The notes under the pieces were generated by a model, which worked only from the letters and a program-made list of their open reading frames with translations, was not told where the DNA came from and did not search any database. From Gammaproteobacteria bacterium (GTDB taxonomy: Bacteria; Pseudomonadota; Gammaproteobacteria; UBA5335; SLRW01), in contig SLLK01000383.1 of assembly GCA_007134115.1 (NCBI GenBank), forward strand, positions 1 through 11,009: a stretch of DNA of 11,009 bases. Reading direction: 5' to 3'. Positions 6,416 through 11,009 of the stretch are shown here, piece by piece; the stretch's first letter is position 1; each line of letters opens with the position of its first letter. The position numbers and the translations under genes are program-made.

Positions 6416-7456
6416 ATGAATAAAGCCGTTGCCCAGCCCATTCTGTCTATCGTGGTGCCTTTTTTCGAGGAGGCCGGCAATGCCGTGCCCATGGTGCGTG
6501 AGATCATTGCCGCCATGACGGACTACAAGGGTGAATGGGAACTGATCTGCGTCGACGACGGCAGTGCCGACGACACCTTCGCTCGCTTGCAGGAGGCGCG
6601 TGCTCTGGACACCCGTCGCATCCGCCTGCTGCGCTTGCGACGCAACTTTGGCCAGACCGCGGCATTGCAGGCGGGTATCGATGCCAGTCAGGGCGAAGTC
6701 ATCGCCACCCTCGATGGCGATCTGCAGAATGATCCGGCCGATCTGCCGTACATGGTGGAAGAACTGGTCCGGCGTGATCTGGATCTGCTCGCCGGCTGGC
6801 GCCGCAATCGCAATGATGGCCTGTTGCTGCGCCGCCTGCCTTCCATGGTGGCCAACATGCTGATCCGGCGGGTGACCGGGGTACAGATCACCGATTACGG
6901 CTGTGGTACCAAGGTGTTTCGTGGCGAGGTGTTGCGGCGCGTGCGCCTGTTCGGCGAAATGCACCGCTTTATTCCGGTATGGATCGCCAGTGTGACCGCT
7001 CCGGCACGCATCGGCGAAACGGCGGTGAATCACCGTCCGCGGGCGCAGGGGCGCTCCAAGTACGGCCTGTCGCGTGCTTTCCGGGTGTTGCCGGATCTGC
7101 TTTCGGCCTTCTTCTTTTTGCGCTATCGGGCGCGGCCCGGTCATTTTTTCGGCTCCATCGGCATCGCTTTCGGTATGGTCGGCATGGCCATCCTGACCTG
7201 GCTGGCCGTGGTCAAGCTGGGTTTCGGTGAGGATATCGGGCATCGGCCCCTGCTTTTCGTGGGCCTGCTGTCCATGGTGTTCTGCATACAGTTCCTGACC
7301 ACCGGCGTGCTGGCGGAGTTGCTCGCGCGGGTCTTTTTTGAGTCGGCGCGGACCAGCCCCTATGTGCTGGCCTCCGATTCCGGGCGGCACGAGGAAGGGG
7401 CGCGGAAGGAAGCACGTCCGCCCGATACGGAGCGCCGGCGTGGTCACAGGGGCTGA
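6416..7456 (+). CDS. GT2 polyprenyl-phosphate sugar transferase (GtrB/ArnC/DPM-like)
   Basis: A 346-residue glycosyltransferase that should move a sugar from a nucleotide donor to undecaprenyl phosphate on the cytoplasmic face. The GT-A domain (about 9-230) shows SIVVPFFEE (11-19), the nucleotide-binding VDDGS (46-50), RRNFGQTAALQAG (75-87), the metal-binding DGDLQNDP (100-107), DYGCGTKVF (160-168), MHRFIP (182-187) and QGRSKYG (211-217). These are typical of the DPM1/GtrB/ArnC subgroup. Two membrane helices follow (about 244-268 and 278-306), then a basic hydrophilic tail. The exact sugar cannot be told. Shine-Dalgarno pairing is weak (AGG at 12 bases). A promoter lies at 6355-6384, and the 3' end overlaps the GT83 gene by 17 bases. 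No sugar-nucleotide synthesis gene is nearby. Confidence 0.92.
   Translation: MNKAVAQPILSIVVPFFEEAGNAVPMVREIIAAMTDYKGEWELICVDDGSADDTFARLQEARALDTRRIRLLRLRRNFGQTAALQAGIDASQGEVIATLDGDLQNDPADLPYMVEELVRRDLDLLAGWRRNRNDGLLLRRLPSMVANMLIRRVTGVQITDYGCGTKVFRGEVLRRVRLFGEMHRFIPVWIASVTAPARIGETAVNHRPRAQGRSKYGLSRAFRVLPDLLSAFFFLRYRARPGHFFGSIGIAFGMVGMAILTWLAVVKLGFGEDIGHRPLLFVGLLSMVFCIQFLTTGVLAELLARVFFESARTSPYVLASDSGRHEEGARKEARPPDTERRRGHRG
7429..7432 (+). promoter_or_regulatory. Ribosome binding site choosing a GTG start for the GT83 gene
   Basis: GGAG inside the end of the GT2 gene lies 7 bases before GTG 7440-7442. The frame is open upstream to a TTG at 7338 and an ATG at 7362, but neither has a clear ribosome site and the added residues (Arg/Pro-rich) do not resemble the family N-terminus. 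Confidence 0.65.
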
Positions 7457-9032
7457 CTGGCGCGCGGCCCTGCACCTTGCCTGGCGCCGCGAAGGACACT
7501 GGTGGCTGGCCGTTGCTGCCACCTGTGTGGCGGCCTTTTTTCTGCGCCTGGGTGCCTACCCGCTGTTCGACCTTGATGAAGGCGCCTTTTCCCAGGCGAC
7601 CCGCGAGATGATTGCCAGTGGCAACTACCTGGCCACCTCGCTCGACGGTGAACCCCGCTACGACAAGCCCATTTTCAGTTACTGGATGCAGGCGCTGTCG
7701 GTGCACCTGTTTGGCCCCGTGGAGTACGCCTTCCGTTTGCCCTCCGCGCTGGCCGCCGCTGCCTGGGTGGGCGCCGTCTTTGTCTTCCTGCGCCAGCGAC
7801 TGGACGTGGCCACGGCGGGTATTGCGGCCCTGTTGCTGTGTCTGTCGCTGGGGCCGTTCATGATTGGCCGGGCGGCCACCGCCGATGCCTGGCTCAACCT
7901 CTGGCTGGCCCTGACCTTCATCGAGATTGCGCGCTGGCGCGACGCGCCCCGCACGGCCACGCTTCTGCGTGCGTGGTTGTGGATGGCGCTGGGCTTTCTC
8001 ACCAAGGGGCCGGTGGCCGTGGTGGTGCCGGCGGCGGCGAGCCTGATTTGCCTGCTGTGGGACGGCCGTGGCCGCGACTGGCTGCGCGCAGCGTTCGATC
8101 CGCGCGGCTGGCTGGTGTTCGCGGCAGTGGCCCTGCCCTGGTACGGCATGATTCTGTGGCAGGAGGGCCCCGGCTTCTTCTACGGCTTTTTTGTCGAGCA
8201 CAATCTGCAGCGCTTCCTGGAAACGCGCGAGGGTCACGGCGGCAGCGTATTGTATTACCTGTGGGCGCTGCCGTTGATGCTGTCACCCTTCGCCGGCTGG
8301 TTGCTCGCCGTCCTGCCGCGCTGCTGGCGCGGGCCGCAGGGACTGGAGCGCTTGTGCTGGGTGTGGCTGGGCGTGGTCTTTGTCATCTTCTCGTTCTCCG
8401 GCACCCAGTTACCGCACTACATCCTCTACGGGGTGACGCCCCTGCTGGTGGTGATGGCGCTGCATCGCGAGCAACTGCGCAACATCTGGCTCGCCTTTGT
8501 GCCGGCATTGTTGCCGTTTGTCCTGCTGTTACTGGTGCCCGAGTTCCTGCGCCTGGGGTTGGGGCTGGTGGATCGCGCCTACGAAACCGCGCTGATTGAA
8601 CGCGGCCTGGACGTGTTCGGGCCGGCCTACCGCGCGGCAGTGGCGCTGTTCGCTGTGGCTGCGCTGGGGGTGACGCTGGTTTCGCGCTGGCCGGTGTGGC
8701 GTCGCTTGCTGGTGATCGGCGGCCTGCAGGCGGCCGTGCTGGTGACGGTCTTTGTGCCGGCACTGGCCGAGACCCAGCAGACGCCGGTCAAGCGCGCGGC
8801 GGAAATCGCGCGCGACAGTCAGCGGCCGGTGGTGGCCACGGGCATCCATATGCCCACGTTCAGTGTCTACCGTGGTCAGGCCACCCCGCGCCGCATGCCC
8901 GAGGCGGGCGAAGTGGCGGTGACCCGCGAACACGTGGTGGCGCGCATACAAGCCCGGCATGATGACCGTGAGCTGGACATCCTCTACCGCGAAGGCGGCA
9001 TAGTGCTGCTCGCTGTGCCGGTGGCGCCATGA
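7440..9032 (+). CDS. ArnT-like GT83 lipid-linked-sugar glycosyltransferase
   Basis: A 530-residue (from GTG 7440) integral membrane GT-C transferase with about a dozen hydrophobic segments. It should take a sugar from a polyprenyl-phosphate carrier and attach it to an acceptor on the periplasmic side. Family marks: the first periplasmic loop LFDLDEGAFSQATREM (42-57) with acidic Asp44, Asp46 and Glu47; RYDKPIFSYWMQ (73-84), equivalent to FEKP..YW in ArnT; FLTKGPVA (187-194); FFVEHNLQRFL (250-260); and SGTQLPHYILY (320-330). A soluble C-terminal part follows (about 455-530). ArnT proper adds L-Ara4N to lipid A, but no arnA or arnB is present, so a different sugar or acceptor is possible. The start overlaps the GT2 stop by 17 bases, and the stop overlaps the PAP2 start (ATGA), indicating translational coupling. 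Confidence 0.9.
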   Translation: MVTGADWRAALHLAWRREGHWWLAVAATCVAAFFLRLGAYPLFDLDEGAFSQATREMIASGNYLATSLDGEPRYDKPIFSYWMQALSVHLFGPVEYAFRLPSALAAAAWVGAVFVFLRQRLDVATAGIAALLLCLSLGPFMIGRAATADAWLNLWLALTFIEIARWRDAPRTATLLRAWLWMALGFLTKGPVAVVVPAAASLICLLWDGRGRDWLRAAFDPRGWLVFAAVALPWYGMILWQEGPGFFYGFFVEHNLQRFLETREGHGGSVLYYLWALPLMLSPFAGWLLAVLPRCWRGPQGLERLCWVWLGVVFVIFSFSGTQLPHYILYGVTPLLVVMALHREQLRNIWLAFVPALLPFVLLLLVPEFLRLGLGLVDRAYETALIERGLDVFGPAYRAAVALFAVAALGVTLVSRWPVWRRLLVIGGLQAAVLVTVFVPALAETQQTPVKRAAEIARDSQRPVVATGIHMPTFSVYRGQATPRRMPEAGEVAVTREHVVARIQARHDDRELDILYREGGIVLLAVPVAP

Positions 9033-9880
9033 TCCGGTATTTGCTGCCGGCGCTGGAGTCGCACCTGCACGAGGCGTGGCGGGCAGAGCCGATGCTGTAC
9101 AACCGCAGCGGCGGACGCTGGCTGCTGGTCACCGGTGCGGTGGCCGGGCTCGGCGCGCTGGTATTGTGGCTGGGTGGCGGTCCCCACGCGGGGTTTGTCA
9201 CTCTGAACCATCACATGGGCCGCCTGCCGCCCGGCTTGTGGACCTTGCTCACCAGTCTGGGCGACGGGCTGGTGCTGGCCATGGCCGGTCTGCTGGTCGC
9301 CTGGCGCTGGCCGCATCTGTTCTGGGCGATGTTTCTGGGCCTGTTGACCACGCTGTTGTTGACCCACGTGCCCAAGGAACTGCTGGATATGCCGCGGCCG
9401 GCGGCGCTCCTGGCGCCGGAGGATTTCAATCTGCTGGGGCCGGGTCACCGCAGCAAGGCGTTGCCGTCCGGGCACACGCTGGCGGTATTCGCGCTGGCGG
9501 GTATTGTGATCTATGTGCTGCGCAGTACGGCGCTGCGGGCCGGCGTGTTGCTGCTGGCCGTACTGTGCGCGGCCAGCCGCATTGCGGTGGGCGAGCACTG
9601 GCCGCTGGATGTGCTGGCCGGCGCCGCCGGTGGCGTGCTTGCCGCATGGCTGGCCATCGTGCTGGCACGTCATGTGCCGGGCGGGCGCAACGTATGGGTG
9701 CACCTGGCGCTGCTGATGCTGTTCGTCACCGCAGCGCTGCATTTGCTGGTGTATGCGCCGCCCTATGCCTATGCGCGGCCGCTGAATATCAGCGTGGCGG
9801 TGTGTGCCCTGGCAGTGGCGGGCCGGGATTATCTGCTGGTATGGCCACGCCGTGCGCAGCGTCTCGCGCAGCGGGGCTGA
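9029..9880 (+). CDS. PAP2-superfamily membrane lipid phosphatase
   Basis: A 283-residue polytopic protein with the full PAP2 catalytic signature: KELLDMPRP at 116-124 (the K-x6-RP motif), PSGH at 146-149 with catalytic His149, and SRIAVGEHWPLD at 183-194 with His190 and Asp194. Roughly six or more hydrophobic segments surround these. Such enzymes remove phosphate from undecaprenyl pyrophosphate, phosphatidylglycerol phosphate or lipid A (LpxE type), or move phosphate (LpxT). In this operon, recycling of undecaprenyl carrier or dephosphorylation of lipid A before glycosylation is likely, but substrate is inferred only from neighbours. The ATG overlaps the TGA of the GT83 gene. The C-terminus (about 220-283) adds two further hydrophobic segments beyond the catalytic core. 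No clear terminator follows within the 70-bp gap to gloA. Confidence 0.9.
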   Translation: MIRYLLPALESHLHEAWRAEPMLYNRSGGRWLLVTGAVAGLGALVLWLGGGPHAGFVTLNHHMGRLPPGLWTLLTSLGDGLVLAMAGLLVAWRWPHLFWAMFLGLLTTLLLTHVPKELLDMPRPAALLAPEDFNLLGPGHRSKALPSGHTLAVFALAGIVIYVLRSTALRAGVLLLAVLCAASRIAVGEHWPLDVLAGAAGGVLAAWLAIVLARHVPGGRNVWVHLALLMLFVTAALHLLVYAPPYAYARPLNISVAVCALAVAGRDYLLVWPRRAQRLAQRG

Positions 9881-9936
9881 AAAGCAGCGCGAACCTGCAT
9901 CGTTATATGCTGTCATCAGTGAGTGTGGGCCACTGC

Positions 9937-9942
9937 AAGGAG
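9937..9942 (+). promoter_or_regulatory. Ribosome binding site choosing the gloA start
   Basis: AAGGAG lies 8 bases before ATG 9951-9953. The frame stays open back to 9804, inside the PAP2 gene, but this site and the family length fix the start at 9951. Confidence 0.85.
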
Positions 9943-9950
9943 ATCGCCTG

Positions 9951-10490
9951 ATGAGTCACCATTTCGAACAGGCCCCCGGTCTGTGTGCGCAGCCCGATGC
10001 CCGGACCCGGGACTTTGTCTTCAATCACACCATGCTGCGTATCAAGGACCCGCAGCGCTCGCTGGACTTTTATACGCGGGTGCTGGGCATGTCTTTGTTG
10101 CGCAAGCTCGATTTTGCCGCCGCCGGGTTCAGTCTCTACTTTCTGGGGATGGGCGGCGATGTGGCGGCAGCGGATGTTCCCGCCGATGACGCAGAACGCC
10201 TGGGCTGGGTCTTCAGCCAGCGTGCGGTGCTGGAGCTCACGCATAACTGGGGTAGCGAGGATGACCCGGAGTTTCGCGTTCACAACGGCAACGATGAGCC
10301 GCAGGGCTACGGCCATATCGGCATCAGCGTGCCGGATGTCCATGCCGCCTGCGAGCGCTTCGACAAGCTTGGCGTGGACTTCGTCAAACGCCCCGACGAC
10401 GGGCGCATGAAAGGGCTGGCATTTATCCGTGATCCGGATGGCTACTGGATCGAGATCCTGCAGCCGCAACGGATGCAAGGGCTGGGCTGA
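9951..10490 (+). CDS. gloA: Glyoxalase I (lactoylglutathione lyase), long form
   Basis: A 179-residue cytoplasmic metalloenzyme that converts the methylglyoxal-glutathione hemithioacetal to S-lactoylglutathione. Matches to the family are dense: NHTMLRIKDPQRSLDFYTRV (25-44), FSLYFLGM (60-67), LELTHNWGSEDDPEF (94-108), GYGHIGISVPDV (119-130) and KGLAFIRDPDGYWIEI (154-169). The four metal ligands are expected at His26, Glu95, His122 and Glu168. The inserted loop between strands (about 68-92) and the N-terminal extension place it in the long class typical of human GLO1 and one Pseudomonas paralogue, which is often zinc-dependent, rather than the short 135-residue E. coli nickel form. His at the first ligand follows the bacterial pattern where human has Gln. 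Metal preference is inferred. It is followed by a convergent gene and has no functional link to the envelope cassette. Confidence 0.95.
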   Translation: MSHHFEQAPGLCAQPDARTRDFVFNHTMLRIKDPQRSLDFYTRVLGMSLLRKLDFAAAGFSLYFLGMGGDVAAADVPADDAERLGWVFSQRAVLELTHNWGSEDDPEFRVHNGNDEPQGYGHIGISVPDVHAACERFDKLGVDFVKRPDDGRMKGLAFIRDPDGYWIEILQPQRMQGLG

Positions 10491-10515
10491 GCCTGCGGTC
10501 GGGCACCGCCGTGGA

Positions 10516-10902
10516 TCAGCGCGGCGCTGCCACGCGACGCAGCGCCACCACCCCCGCAGCCACCAGCACCACTTCGATGCCCAGCAACCAGCCATGGATG
10601 GATGCCACCGGGGTTTCAGTCAGCATGCCGGCGGCGCGGCCCACGGCAAAGCCGCCGATGATGGCGATCATGGCGATCAGCCCGGCCACCGTATGGCCGG
10701 GTTGCGTCAGGGTCCATGCGAAAAACACCCCCACGCCCAGCATGGCGCCGCCAAAGGCGGCACGCAGCTCAATCAGTGACGACTCCGGGGTCAGCCACAG
10801 ATCGACCTGCGCCGCCATGGCCGCCGGCCATATCAGGTTCAGGATGCCGTAGCCGATGAAAAATACGGCGTTGATGCCGAGCAGAATGCGCGCAAGATTC
10901 AT
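10516..10902 (-). CDS. DUF4345-family small membrane protein
   Basis: A 128-residue protein with four hydrophobic segments: about 5-27, 50-66, 71-90 and 103-121. The block IELRAAFGGAMLGVGVFF (44-61) is the conserved centre of DUF4345 proteins, whose function is unknown. The N-terminal LLGINAVFFIGYGILNLIWP (7-26) also fits. ATG 10900-10902 is preceded by a G-run (GGGGG) at about 5 bases, a fair ribosome site. It converges on gloA with only 25 bases between stop codons and no U-tracted terminator. Confidence 0.8.
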   Translation of the reverse strand: MNLARILLGINAVFFIGYGILNLIWPAAMAAQVDLWLTPESSLIELRAAFGGAMLGVGVFFAWTLTQPGHTVAGLIAMIAIIGGFAVGRAAGMLTETPVASIHGWLLGIEVVLVAAGVVALRRVAAPR

Positions 10903-10968
10903 AAAGCCCCCGGGTCACGGATGTTTTGCCCAAACTGGCATGAAAGCCGGTCCGGGGCAAGCATGCGG

Positions 10969-10999
10969 TTGGTCGCCGGGGGTGTGATTGGGCTATGCT
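10969..10999 (+). promoter_or_regulatory. Possible promoter reading out of the window
   Basis: TTGGTC at 10969-10974 and TATGCT at 10994-10999 are separated by 19 bases, longer than optimal. Divergence from the DUF4345 gene makes a rightward gene just past the edge likely. The remaining DNA from 10903 to 11009 shows no coding sequence I can support. Confidence 0.3.
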
Positions 11000-11009
11000 G
11001 GGCCAGCAG

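Noticed and set aside
6365..7522. 385-residue open frame on the minus strand opposite the GT2 gene
   Set aside because: Antisense shadow: Gln/His/Gly-rich, no recognisable domain, while the plus strand carries all GT2 motifs.
7212..8237. 341-residue open frame on the minus strand opposite the GT2/GT83 junction
   Set aside because: Same antisense composition artefact; it spans two real genes and has no ribosome site I can support.
9903..9909. TATATG as a -10 box for gloA
   Set aside because: No acceptable -35 box at 16-18 bases upstream; read-through from the PAP2 operon or an unrecognised promoter is as likely.
8984..9916. 310-residue open frame on the minus strand opposite the PAP2 gene
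   Set aside because: Gln/His/Arg-rich shadow of the PAP2 gene, whose three catalytic motifs are intact on the plus strand.
10495..10509. Hairpin GCGGT/ACCGC between gloA and the DUF4345 gene as a terminator
   Set aside because: Only five base pairs and no U tract on either strand; too weak to call.

Overview
This 11 kb window is GC-rich chromosomal DNA packed with bacterial genes. FkpA/Mip-type FKBP lipoprotein, NnrU, an ArnT-like GT83 enzyme, a long-form glyoxalase I and E. coli-like promoter and Shine-Dalgarno signals together suggest a gammaproteobacterium, perhaps a Chromatiales/Ectothiorhodospiraceae-like lineage. The phylum/class assignment is an inference from gene content. I see no tRNA, rRNA, CRISPR array, insertion sequence or phage gene, and no stretch over 300 bases without a gene.

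Left block (55-3741, all minus strand, transcribed right to left): a lipoprotein substrate-binding protein of the branched-chain amino acid/amide (LIV) family, a small secreted Pro/Asp/Glu-rich protein I cannot name, and an SLC13-type permease with two internal RCK_C (TrkA-C) domains. Gaps are about 70-80 bp, so the three may be co-transcribed. A hairpin at 31-54 lies directly behind the permease stop. No ABC permease or ATPase accompanies the binding protein.

Middle block (3896-5233): an NnrU-family membrane protein on plus converges on an FKBP-type prolyl isomerase lipoprotein on minus. A strong bidirectional intrinsic terminator at 4472-4509 separates them.

Right-centre block (5384-9880, all plus): a cell-envelope cassette. 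It holds an LPG-synthase-TM (UPF0104) flippase-like membrane protein; a GtrB/ArnC/DPM-type GT2 expected to make a polyprenyl-phosphate sugar; a GT83 ArnT-like integral membrane transferase expected to use that donor on the periplasmic side; and a PAP2 lipid phosphatase. The last three overlap (GT2/GT83 by 17 bp, GT83/PAP2 by ATGA) and follow a good sigma70-like promoter at 6355-6384. The likely job is glycosylation and/or dephosphorylation of lipid A or another envelope acceptor. No UDP-L-Ara4N synthesis genes are present, so the sugar is unknown.

Right edge (9951-11009): glyoxalase I (gloA) on plus converges on a DUF4345 membrane protein on minus. The last ~100 bp hold only a possible promoter reading out of the window.

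The envelope cassette and the orphan binding protein/small secreted protein/permease cluster are the parts most worth a second look. Most genes here belong to known families, and I do not see a clearly unprecedented system.
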